This document shows positions 45,501 to 51,267 of a DNA stretch of 64,000 nucleotides, piece after piece. Location: the NCBI GenBank assembly GCA_958450365.1, contig CAUEEP010000729.1:62001-126000 (forward strand), given 5' to 3'. Every line of letters starts with the position of its first letter. Position 1 is the stretch's first letter. The DNA comes from Mesorhabditis belari (lineage: Eukaryota > Nematoda > Chromadorea > Rhabditida > Rhabditidae). The translations under genes and the position numbers were made by a program. The notes under the pieces are model-generated. The model was not told the DNA's origin. It saw nothing but the letters and a program-made list of their open reading frames with translations, and did no database searches.

Positions 45501-47984
45501 AATATCATCCTTTCCTTTTACTTCGACTGTTCGGTTGGAAACAATGTCGAATGGAACCGGAACCTCGTCTAAATTTCCATTTCCGAAATTGTTTGGTGAA
45601 ACATCATAAAATTCTCGACAGAACGATCGAAAAGATGATTTCTTGCTTTGACAGTCCTTTGGAAGTGGTTGTCCAACGCTCGTCCTCCGCCGCATCGACA
45701 AACCATTCCACCTCATGAAATTTTGAATCCACGAATTGCTGGGTGAAAACGGACGAATCCCAAGTTTAGTTGCAATCTTGATGGCTTCTCGTTTCATTGC
45801 CGGTCCATTTACAGCTCGTTGTTTCGATCGCCTCTCCAGAACCCATGCCTTCAGATCTTTCTCCACATCCGGCCATTTTGCCCTCAATCCTCGGAAAGCT
45901 CGCTTATTTTTTGGTGAATTTTATTGAGGGTTATAGCAATTTTATGCTGCTCCGGGCGTGGCTCGGCGCGTCCGCCCTGCTCCTCTCCGGTGCTCAGTCT
46001 TATGGATCTCTCCCTGGCCTCTTCATCCGGCCAAAGTCCCACGTCGACGATCGACAGATCTTTCTCCACATCCGGCCATTTTGCCCTCAATCCTCGGAAA
46101 GCTCGCTTATTTTTTGGTGAAGTCATCAGTGCCGGCTCAGCTTGTTTCCAGCGGTTAATCATCTGTTCGGCGACTTCAAATTCGATCGCAGCCGCGTTCG
46201 TTCCAAATTTCCTCGCAAATTTGACCGCTTCGAGCTTCGTTTCGGCGGTGTACGACTTTCTCCTCATCGTATCTAAAGTGAAAAAACGTTAGTAAAATAA
46301 AAAAAACAACAAAAATGAAAGAAATAAGAAAATTTTCCATCAGAGCCCTTTAAATGTAGATTAAGGCAGAACTTATACTCGAGACTTTAGGGTAACTAAA
46401 CATTAGTTGTCATTGAGAAGCAGATCATCAAGGGCATTAATTGAGTCTAAATAAACCCTAAACCCTAAACACTAAACAAAGCTTTTGATAAACCCTAAAC
46501 AAAGCTTTCGATATAGAAAATGCTATTAAAAGCGTAATTTAGCTTTATTCTTTGTTTCCTACAAAAAGAAACGTGAAAAACGATCAGAAAAAGGAAAAAA
46601 GATCAGAAAAAGGAAAAAAAACATCAGAAAAACGAAAGAAACATTAGAAAAACAAAAAAAAACAAAAGAAAAACGAAAAAAGAATAAAATGAAATGAGCA
46701 AGAATGAAAAAAAGACATTTCGCGCTGGGGAGGGGTACGGTAGTTTTACCACGCTTTAAAGCGCCAATCGAGGATTTTCGCCGAAAACGAGAAGTAACAA
46801 TTCGTTAATAAAAAGAAATTTTATCGATTAATGCCTAGAAATTTCTGAAATCTTCGATTAATTGTTGAATTTGCTATTTTTCAAAAGGAAAACGACCGAA
46901 AAGACTTTCTAGAGAGGCTAAAATAAAAAAAATAAGCCTCTTGTGGCTAGTAACGACTAAATAACGACTAAACAAAATCCCCAAAGATTATCCAACTAAA
47001 ATCTCGACTCAGGTGCTAATGCTGATCATGTTTGTTTATACGCCGGCCGCTCAATACGTGATGGACATTCGCTCACCGCCTGGGTTTGTTCGAATCTTTC
47101 AAACAAATCGTTTGCAAGCATTAGAGAACTTCAAGTCCAGAAAACAGCTCTAGAATCAGCTCTAGAACCAGCTCTAGAATCAGCTCTAGAACCAGCTCTA
47201 GAATCAGCTTTAGAATCAGCTTCAGAATCAGCTCTAGAACCAGCTCTAAAATCAGCTCTAGAATCAGCTCTAAAATCAGCTCTAAAATCAGCTCTAAAAT
47301 CAGCTCTAAAATCAGCTCTAGAATCAGCCCCAGAATCAGCTCTAGAATCAGTTCTAGAATCAGCTCTAGAATCAGCTCTAGAATCTGCTCGGATCTCTAG
47401 TCTCTCAACTAAACGCGTTTCCTAAAAGCCAATTTTTGCTAATTTTCTCATTTTTCGCTAATCTGGAGCTCACTTCAACGCTTCAAAGCTGATTTTGAAG
47501 CAATAAAACAAAAAATTCAATATTTCTCTCATTTCACGGTCCCAAAATGCGCTGTGACTTCCAGTTTGGCGAAACTTTCCTCGATTTTGCCTTTATTCCT
47601 ATTCTAGACCACCAAAATGCGCTGTGACTTCCAGTTTGGCGAAACTTTCCTCAATTTTGCCTTTATTCCTATTCTAAACCACCAAAATGCGCTGTGACTT
47701 CCAGTTTGGCGAAACTTTCCTCAATTTTGCCTTTATTCCTATTCTAGACCACCAAAATGCGCTGTGACTTCCAGTTTGGCCAAAAATTTTGTCAAAAATG
47801 TCTCTAAGTTGATAGAATATCGATAGTTTGAGGGGATGAACCCAAAAAACCATTCCTTTTTTTCAGTTTCGTTTGGGCTTTCGCTCCATTCATCGGTCTT
47901 TATCTTCTGATTTTCAACGAGTGTCGAAAATTGCTAATTCGTCGCTATCCAAGGCACAAATTGGTGAAAATAATCAAATGGTGA
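23552..47984 (+). CDS. P2C-type (Na,K/H,K-ATPase family) alpha subunit, probable pseudo-pump
   Basis: I could join 39 exons (for example 23552-23596, 27361-27437, 29626-29724, 31002-31106, 41018-41099, 41610-41677, 47867-47984) with every phase agreeing, giving about 1,108 codons; the family is usually 1,000-1,030. Ten membrane segments are traceable. Retained: the phosphorylation site [14 protein letters not shown] (Asp near residue 394), the nucleotide lysine in [20 protein letters not shown], the M5 WPEV glutamate, and the family-specific [12 protein letters not shown]. Lost: the A-domain TGES reads TGHR (residue 232 region), the hinge TGDGVND reads TGGGVDD (near 798-804), M4 PEGL reads PQGL, M6 DLGTD reads DLASE, and the M8 Asp before CKTRR is His. 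The Asp acceptor may still be present but turnover and Na/K binding should be impaired. The N-terminus is longer than usual. C. elegans CATP-1, reported to act independently of pumping, is a possible relative. Introns total about 21 kb and are packed with repeats. Confidence 0.92.
23808..24245. repeat. CTAGTT/CTAGCT hexamer arrays flanking an intron interior
   Basis: Two blocks, 23808-23886 and 24045-24245, of the hexamer CTAGYT (TCTAGCTCTAGTTC). Both are inside the second intron of the ATPase gene. They translate as Ser or Leu/Val/Ala runs in different frames, which are artefacts. Confidence 0.9.
24421..24498 (+). pseudogene. tRNA-like sequence (degenerate)
   Basis: Has an A-box-like TGGCTGAGTGGC and a B-box-like AGTTCGAGTCC at tRNA spacing, followed by a T run (TTTTTT at 24494). 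The acceptor pairing GCAG/CTGC is only partial and the T stem does not close well, so not a canonical tRNA. Confidence 0.5.
24538..24690. repeat. GTCT/GTCC tetranucleotide array
   Basis: Runs of GTCTGTCT change to GTCCGTCC, interrupted by GTCTATCT. It lies in the third ATPase intron. Confidence 0.95.
24960..25138. repeat. GGATTCW 7-bp array
   Basis: Consecutive GGATTCT, then GGATTCA, with occasional GGATTGA units, in the fourth ATPase intron. Confidence 0.93.
25468..25641. repeat. Foldback element with about 83-bp arms
   Basis: The left arm TCGACGCAGAATTTCCC ... GTTATTCGAGTTT is repeated inverted as AAACTCGAATAAC ... GGGAAATTCTGCGTCGA with a three-base spacer and few mismatches. It is in the fifth ATPase intron. 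A related partial copy, TTCGACGCAGAATTTGACG, occurs at 42465-42505. Confidence 0.85.
26095..26945 (+). repeat. Six tandem 150-bp units with tRNA-like Pol III boxes
   Basis: Units recur at about 146-152 bp. Each has CTTGTATTCCCTTTTTC, CTGCCAAACAGAG, then the A-box GCATAGCTCAGTCGGTTAGA (near 26125, 26277, 26428, 26580, 26726, 26876), a purine-rich middle, and the B-box GAGGGTTCAATCCC or GAGGGTTCGATCCC. The D-arm is tRNA-like, but the acceptor and anticodon arms do not pair convincingly, so these look like a tRNA-derived tandem repeat. They fill most of the intron after exon 7 of the ATPase. Confidence 0.85.
27072..27141 (+). pseudogene. tRNA-like sequence (degenerate)
   Basis: A-box-like ATGGCCAACTGGCTAAGAGC and B-box GGGTTCAATCCC at tRNA spacing. 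Stems are poor. Confidence 0.45.
27475..27580. repeat. CTCTAGAAC-type short repeat
   Basis: Repeating TCTAGAACCTCTAGAA words of 9-10 bp, degenerate, in the intron after exon 8 of the ATPase. Confidence 0.8.
27775..28325. repeat. ACGGCTAGCTGTGG array
   Basis: Units ACGGCTAGCTGTGA, ACGGCTAGCTGTGG and ACGGCTAGCTATTA (14 bp) in successive homogenised blocks, then a mixed block with inserted GTAGCTGT. Intron after exon 9 of the ATPase. Confidence 0.93.
28975..29590. repeat. AAGCCTTKGA then AACCCTTTCAA arrays
   Basis: First part (28975-29400): GAAAGCCTTG / GAAAGACTTT decamers. Second part (29400-29590): AAACCCTTTC / AAACCCTTTA units of 10-11 bp. Intron after exon 12 of the ATPase. The 104- and 150-codon frames across it are artefacts of the period. 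Confidence 0.92.
29864..29952 (-). pseudogene. tRNA-like sequence (degenerate, minus strand)
   Basis: Read on the minus strand: D-arm-like TGATAGTCTAGTGGATAGTG, a long middle, then AAGTTCGAGTCC as the B-box. Together with the plus-strand copy at 30063 it forms an inverted pair sharing CTTTGATAGTCTAGTGG. Confidence 0.45.
30063..30153 (+). pseudogene. tRNA-like sequence (degenerate)
   Basis: TTTGATAGTCTAGTGGTTAG resembles a Glu/Asp tRNA D arm, and GAGTTCGAATCC is a good B-box. TTTGAT can pair with GTCAAA at the ends as an acceptor-like stem. The T stem is poor. About 91 nt, with long-variable-arm proportions. Confidence 0.45.
30195..30866. repeat. CTACGCTAGA 10-bp array
   Basis: Roughly 60 copies of CTACGCTAGA, GTACGCTAGA and CTACGCCAGA, with occasional CTACCCCCGA, in repeating longer blocks. 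Intron after exon 13 of the ATPase. Confidence 0.95.
31147..31241 (+). pseudogene. tRNA-like sequence (Leu/Ser-type proportions)
   Basis: A-box-like CATGGCCGAATGGCTAGTG and B-box CAAGTTCGACTCC. The ends TGCC and GGCA can pair, but the full acceptor does not. It begins just after exon 15 of the ATPase. Confidence 0.45.
31306..31445. repeat. ATCATTAG octamer array
   Basis: Tandem ATCATTAG with ATCATCAG and ATCATCTA variants. Intron after exon 15 of the ATPase. Confidence 0.93.
31826..33065. repeat. 1.24-kb polypurine GAGGAAGAGGAT array with CATCAT blocks
   Basis: About 930 bp of GATGAGGAAGAG-type units, at first pure 12-mers and then mixed with an 18-mer, followed by GAAGAAGAGG blocks separated by four clusters of TTCATCATCATCATCAT. 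Almost pure purine on the plus strand until 32797. It fills intron 17 of the ATPase, between exons ending 31800 and starting 33084. The 323- and 415-codon frames in it are compositional. Confidence 0.97.
33700..34320. repeat. GGCTGGCTAGGCTGGATTA array
   Basis: Pentamer/decamer units GGCTGGCTAG, GGCTGGATTA and GGCTGGCTCA arranged in longer repeated blocks. Intron after exon 19 of the ATPase. Confidence 0.95.
35645..35815. repeat. GGCTGGCTGGTT array
   Basis: Tetramer-based GGCTGGCTGGTTGGCTGGCT. Intron after exon 22 of the ATPase. The same unit type reappears at 39480-39908. Confidence 0.95.
35828..36046. repeat. GGGCCGTAGACGAGCTGGAT 20-bp array
   Basis: About eleven copies, first GGGCCGTAGACGRGCTRGAT and then AGGCCGTAGACAGCTGTAT. 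It directly follows the GGCTGG array in the same intron. Confidence 0.93.
36566..36915. repeat. GTTAAAAGGSTTAAAA array
   Basis: Units of AGGCTTAAAATGCTAGTTAA and AAGGGTTAAAAGG, degenerate. Intron after exon 25 of the ATPase. Confidence 0.9.
37299..37315 (-). other. 17-nt identity to the nematode SL1 spliced-leader 5' end
   Basis: Minus strand reads GGTTTAATTACCCAAGT, the first 17 of the 22 bases of SL1, then diverges into CAACCG. Downstream on the same strand an open frame of about 40 codons ([20 protein letters not shown] ...) looks coding-like. No SL RNA Sm site or stems are visible, so it is not an SL RNA gene. It could be a relic of a retro-copied trans-spliced message. Confidence 0.4.
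37365..38005. repeat. 640-bp polypyrimidine TTCCTTACTTCC array
   Basis: Plus strand is almost all C/T: CTTCCTTACTTCCTTTCTTC units with CTTACCGCC variants, changing at about 37825 to CTTTCTTTCTTCC. Intron after exon 25 of the ATPase. The overlapping frames of more than 200 codons are compositional. Confidence 0.97.
38028..38262. mobile_element. Partial copy of the 59.8-60.4 kb hAT-like MITE
   Basis: Shares long stretches with 60150-60420: GTTATTTTTGGTTAAAA, AACGCTATCGCAGGTTTC, TATGCGTAAAGCT, ACCCTAAAAACACAAAAAGT, then GCTCGTCGCTGTTTTG and TTGTTTTGGCGGCGC. It sits within the polypyrimidine region; the flanking CTTTCCTTGCTGYATCAAAA occurs on both sides. Confidence 0.8.
38395..38750. repeat. Two minor arrays around exon 26 of the ATPase
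   Basis: CAGCCTTCCAAACTCATTTA x3 at 38398-38456, and CGAGCTTGCC x4-5 at 38698-38750, on either side of exon 38479-38562. Confidence 0.8.
39480..39908. repeat. GGCTGGTTGGCTGGCTGTCT array
   Basis: Same GGCTGG-type unit as at 35645-35815 and the same orientation, with GGCTAGCTGGCTGTCT variants. Intron after exon 28 of the ATPase. Confidence 0.95.
40128..40920 (+). repeat. Five tandem 155-190-bp units with tRNA-like boxes
   Basis: Each unit has CATCAAGCTRTCAGCATRGC, an A-box-like GCGCAGTGCCAGAGCG, a CTCTAGCTCC or CTCTCGC segment where an anticodon loop would lie, TTCGGCC, and a B-box GGGTTCGATCCCG, then TTTTGGACAAGCTTAG. Perfect B-box copies end near 40208, 40400, 40570, 40735 and 40890. Acceptor stems do not pair, so these look like tRNA-derived repeats. 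Intron after exon 28 of the ATPase. Confidence 0.8.
41735..42025. repeat. CCTGGCCTTGATCCTGGC array
   Basis: 12-bp based CTGGCCTTGATC, CTGGCCCTAGCC and CTGCCCTTGGAC units. Intron after exon 32 of the ATPase. A similar composition, in inverse sense, is seen at 62.65-63.08 kb. Confidence 0.9.
42655..42720 (+). pseudogene. tRNA anticodon-arm-like remnant
   Basis: AATGGTAGAGTGCTCG resembles the second half of an Ala-type D arm. CTCGT and GCGAG then form a 5-bp stem around TTCTAGA, an anticodon-like loop reading CTA, followed by AAGTTCGGTTCC, a weak B-box. The acceptor stem is absent. Confidence 0.35.
42775..42955. repeat. ATTCAGCT octamer array in two blocks
   Basis: CAGCTATT / CAACTATT units at 42777-42850 and 42893-42955. 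Intron after exon 34 of the ATPase. Confidence 0.9.
43593..43735. pseudogene. Head-to-head pair of tRNA-like sequences
   Basis: Minus strand: GATAGCGCAACGCGAGCGC (D-arm-like), CTCTAGC in the loop position, and CGGGGGTTCGACTCCCG, a well-paired T arm. Plus strand, overlapping from 43658: GGTGGCCGATTGGTCCA as A-box and CTGGGTTCGACTCC as B-box. Neither has a pairing acceptor stem. Intron after exon 36 of the ATPase. Confidence 0.45.
44163..45398 (-). mobile_element. mariner-family transposon, 1,236 bp, nearly intact
   Basis: Perfect 29-bp terminal inverted repeats starting TTAGGTTGATGCAAAAGTC (44163-44191 and 45370-45398), flanked by TA target duplications (44161-44162 and 45399-45400). It contains a single transposase reading frame on the minus strand. 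Length and structure are typical of mariner. Confidence 0.95.
44235..45239 (-). pseudogene. mariner transposase with a stop at codon 4
   Basis: Reading from ATG at 45239, the frame stays open for 335 codons to the stop at 44235 except for one TAA at codon 4 (45228-45230). The N-terminal helix-turn-helix region is followed by the family hallmarks [20 protein letters not shown] and [15 protein letters not shown], which carry the three catalytic aspartates of the DD34D triad. An internal in-frame ATG at 45017 would lack the DNA-binding part. A protein could arise only by readthrough or a later start. Everything else looks undecayed, so the insertion is probably young. Confidence 0.92.
45400..46267 (-). 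pseudogene. pogo/Tigger-like transposase remnant
   Basis: Starts [20 protein letters not shown] at 46267, a pogo/CENP-B-type N-terminal helix-turn-helix. WPDVEKDL and a second DNA-binding helix set ([12 protein letters not shown] ... [16 protein letters not shown]) follow, then [11 protein letters not shown], matching the first catalytic Asp region of pogo DDE domains. The frame is broken by an insertion of about 210 bp that includes a direct duplication of roughly 62 bp (45846-45907 and 46058-46119). The rest of the DDE domain is missing downstream of 45400, where the mariner begins. Non-functional. Confidence 0.8.
47148..47402. repeat. AATCAGCTCTAG 12-bp array
   Basis: About 20 copies of CAGCTCTAGAAT / CAGCTCTAGAAC / CAGCTCTAAAAT, between exons 38 and 39 of the ATPase. 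Confidence 0.93.
47542..47785. repeat. 70-bp tandem repeat, 3.4 copies
   Basis: CCAAAATGCGCTGTGACTTC recurs at exactly 70-bp spacing (about 47542, 47612, 47682, 47752), with only single-base differences. Last ATPase intron. Confidence 0.95.
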
Positions 47985-49046
47985 TGAAAAGAAAAAGAAA
48001 AAAAAAAAGGTTTCCTATTTTTTTTTTGTTGTGCTCAAGCAGTAGTGTCTCTTTTTTCTCAATATTTTTAGTCTTAGATTAGAGTTTTTAAATTCAAATT
48101 TTGTACATATCATTTTTGCTGTAAAATCACCTTTCAATCAAGTCTTTTTTTCATCAAAATTTCGCTACGAGTTTTGAAATAAAAAAAAAAAGAAAACAAA
48201 AAAACAAAACAAAAAAAATTTCTAACACAAAAGATATTCAGCTAACGAAATACCCATACCGTGATCCAAAAGGAAAACCTCAAAAATTACTCAAAGTTAT
48301 GCACAAAACGAAGAGCAATAGCTACCGTAATCGACGAAAAAGACAAAGTACGGTAATCGCCATAAATGTACAGCAAATAGACTACCGTAATCTGTAAAAG
48401 TACAGTAAATTATCCGGAATTTTTGAAGACACAATTTCTACCGTAATCTGTCAGTTGATCAGTTGTCGACAGGTACTGTAAGTTGTCGAGAAAATAAAAG
48501 AGCAATAGTTACCGTAATTCATGGGAAAAGTACTGCAGCTCCGACTACCGTAATCCAAAGCGAAAAGACTACCGTAATCCAAAGCGAAATGGCTACCGTA
48601 ATCCAAAGCGAAAAGACTACCGTAATCCAAAGCGAAAAGGCTACCGTAATCCAAAGCAGAAAGGACCGTAATCCAAAGCGAAATGGCTACCGTAATCCAA
48701 AGCAGAAAGGTTACCGTAATCCAAAGCGGAAAGGTTACCGTAATCCAAAGCAGAAAGATTACCTTAATCTCATAAATGTCTGAAAGGAATTACAGTAGCT
48801 GGAATTACAGTAAGTGTCTGGAAAAGATTACGGTATCATTATCATTTAATTTATGACTAGAGCCCAGTAGACTTTTTTGCAAGCCCTACTTTGTGCTCAC
48901 TTCTAAACGCACCCTCTCTTGTGTACTGAATTTTTCAAGTTTTTCTATTGAAAACACAGCATTATCATGAGAAAAACGAGGAATTCAGTGCACCAGGAGG
49001 GGTGTGTTTACTCTTTGACAATTTTTGAGTACAAAGTCAAAGTACT
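47985..49046. other. Intergenic between ATPase end and the Sp-type gene
   Basis: ATPase 3' UTR, poly-A-rich sequence, a 24-bp array at 48533-48775, and the shared 3' flank of the convergent Sp-type gene. No coding potential apart from repeat-driven frames. Confidence 0.5.
48533..48775. repeat. 24-bp ACCGTAATCCAAAGCG array
   Basis: About ten copies of CTACCGTAATCCAAAGCGAA with AGCAGAAAGG variants. The core TACCGTA is the complement of the TACGGTA core of the 22.5-kb array. Confidence 0.93.
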
Positions 49047-51267
49047 TTACAAAGCTTGAATGGTGATTGTTGGAAAGGGTGACAGGAAGATTCGACTATT
49101 CCAATTCGGATTGAAAATTTGATGAGGATGTGGGTAAAAATGAGGAATTTGATAAAAAATCGGTTGAGCCGGGACCGGTGGATGAGTGAACGGCTTTGCG
49201 GGGACAGCTTGAAGGTGCTGACGGGCGATGTGCTGTCGCAAGTGATCCGAGCGAGCGAATCTGGAAAATGATCGGGTTACGGTCGTTTTGAGCAAGGTTA
49301 CTGTCGATTTTGGCCAGTTTACCGTAGATTTTGGCTGAGTTACGGTGGTTCTATCAAGCTTAACTTTAGATACAGTCTAGATACCGGTGTAGACACAGTA
49401 CTCCTTGAAAATCGTTTGGAATTCTCTACCATAATCTATTTTACAACGAGTTTTAGGCAGACAGACAGGCATTATCTTCGCAATTCGAAAGTGTCTAGAA
49501 CTATAATCCATTTTCTAAAGTGTTTCCCCCTTCCTCTTTCTACCGTAATCTTATCACTTTTATTGAATCTATCCACTTTTGATCTGATTCTATATGTTCA
49601 CAAAGATTGTAGGACATTTGATACGCCATTGCCACTAGCAAAACTTTGAACTCAAATATCTTTGTGCTAAGCTGTCAAATTTCAATAATTTTTATACCAA
49701 TCGATAGACAAAAACTTTGCGCATCGAATGATATCAAGAATATTTCCAATTTAACAGCTCAACACAAAGAAAAAAAGAAATTTGAGCTCAGAGTTAGATT
49801 GCCAATTGCTCAATAGCTCAATTGCTCAATTGCGCGTCCGATAACTGATCAAAGAAATCGAAAGATAGCAAAAACTCGTATTGAATAAAATAAAATAGAG
49901 AAGATTACGGTAGAAAATGCGGGCACATCTGTCACAAACCTTCGCTGACAATGCTCGCACAAATGTTTCCTCTCTCCGGTGTGCGCTCTCATATGTCGTT
50001 GCAATTGATCGGATCGGCCAAAGGCTCGATCACAGCCATGAAAAGTGCACACAAACGGTTTCCAGCCTTCATGTGATCTAAAAAAACATGAAAAATTCTT
50101 TCTTTTGTCCAAGCTAGTACTAGTACTTTATTGCAAAGTTGTAACAAAAATATCTGTCTATGCCATTAGCAATTTAAGGTTTTTCTTGTCAAAAAATCAG
50201 ATTTTTTCGTTACAGTACTTTACAGTATTATTAAGCTCCCATTAAGCAATCATTAAGCAATCATTAAGCTATCATTAAGCAATCACTAAGCAATCATTAA
50301 GCTATCATTAAGCAATCATTAAGCAATCATTAAGCTATCATTAAGCAATCATTAAGCAATCACTAAGCAATCATTAAGCAATCATTAGGCTATCATTAAG
50401 CTATCATTAAGCTTTAACAAACCTCAAATGTGCCCTGAGATGACTCGTTTTTCTGTACTTCTTTGTGCATCCATTGTAATGACAAACATGTACTCTAATC
50501 CCAGTCGGACTCCGATCTTTCCCATTCAAACAATTTGGGCATTCACATCGAGTGCATTGACGATTGTTTTGGGTGCGCGGTGATTCCTAGAATTAGAAAT
50601 ACTAATAATATAATAAATCAAATAGTATTTGTATAATAAATAAATAGTATAATAAATAAATCAAATAAATAGTATTTGCAAGATTTGATACCATAATCTT
50701 GTCTTTCTTTGTGCCAGGTTCGAGTTTGACTAAAGAGTTTGACTTAAAGCGTTTTCTAAAAGATGCTAAAAGCCACCGTACTCGAGAAAGAAGACGCTAC
50801 TCTTTCTAAAGAAGATGCTACTCTTTCTAAAGCTTAAGCACACCTTTTAGAAAACTGCTCTTATTCAAGAGGATTACAAAAAAACCAGAGTACGGTAGCT
50901 TTCTCTTAAAAAGGTATCTTTTTGGAAAACTATTTTAATAGTGCATAATTTACTTTAGTCTAACTGTGTACTTTTGAAAGAACTATAAGAGTTTTTATCT
51001 CAAATAATTCAAATTCAAACTTTTTAAAGAAATAATTTAATACAACTTTAAACTAATACTTTTTAAAGTAAAAATTCATTTTTTGGAATTTTTGAATTTT
51101 TGAACTTTTTGAAAGTATTTGAATTTGAACTATTAGCAAAAAGGAAAAACGAATATTTAAAGAAATCCTTTCTGACTCACCAAGGAATGCTCTCCATCTG
51201 AAGAATTGCTCGAAATTGGGGTTAACGAAAACGATGAAGAAGAAGAAGAAGAGGCAGAGAAATCCAT
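49047..51267 (-). CDS. Short Sp-type (Buttonhead-box) zinc-finger transcription factor
   Basis: Four exons. Exon 1 (start 51267) is a Ser-rich segment. Exon 2 has the Buttonhead-like box CTRCECPNC followed by finger 1, [20 protein letters not shown], whose contact helix [10 protein letters not shown] is identical to Sp1. Exon 3 gives finger 2, [20 protein letters not shown] (Sp1 has RSDELQRH), and the TGERKH linker. Exon 4 completes finger 3, [22 protein letters not shown], and a Pro/His/Phe-rich tail. Such factors bind GC/GT boxes. The protein is only about 210 residues, with almost no N-terminal activation domain, so an upstream exon may be missed. The intron between exons 3 and 4 holds a MITE. 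C. elegans sptf genes are the likely relatives; which one is unclear. Confidence 0.85.
49612..49812. mobile_element. Palindromic MITE, copy 1
   Basis: Begins CATTTGATACGCC and contains AACTTTGAACTCAAATATC and its inverted counterpart GAAATTTGAGCTCAGAGTTA. It matches the reverse complement of 63175-63392 over nearly its whole length (for example TCAATAATTTTTATACCAAT and ACAGCTCAACAC). It lies in an intron of the Sp-type gene. Confidence 0.8.
50230..50415. repeat. ATTAAGCAATC 11-bp array
   Basis: About sixteen copies of ATTAAGCAATC / ATTAAGCTATC in the intron between exons 2 and 3 of the Sp-type gene. Confidence 0.92.

Larger units (their letters stand above)
44046..46793 (-). mobile_element. 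pogo-like DNA transposon, interrupted by a mariner
   Basis: Inverted ends share GCGCTTTAAAGCGTGGTAAA (44076-44098 and 46743-46765), extending imperfectly outward through GAAAATCC to a possible TA at each side. Between them lies a minus-strand transposase relic with a CENP-B/pogo-type helix-turn-helix. The left half is occupied by a complete mariner element. The whole composite is inside the intron between exons 37 and 38 of the ATPase. End positions are accurate to about 10 bp. Confidence 0.7.
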
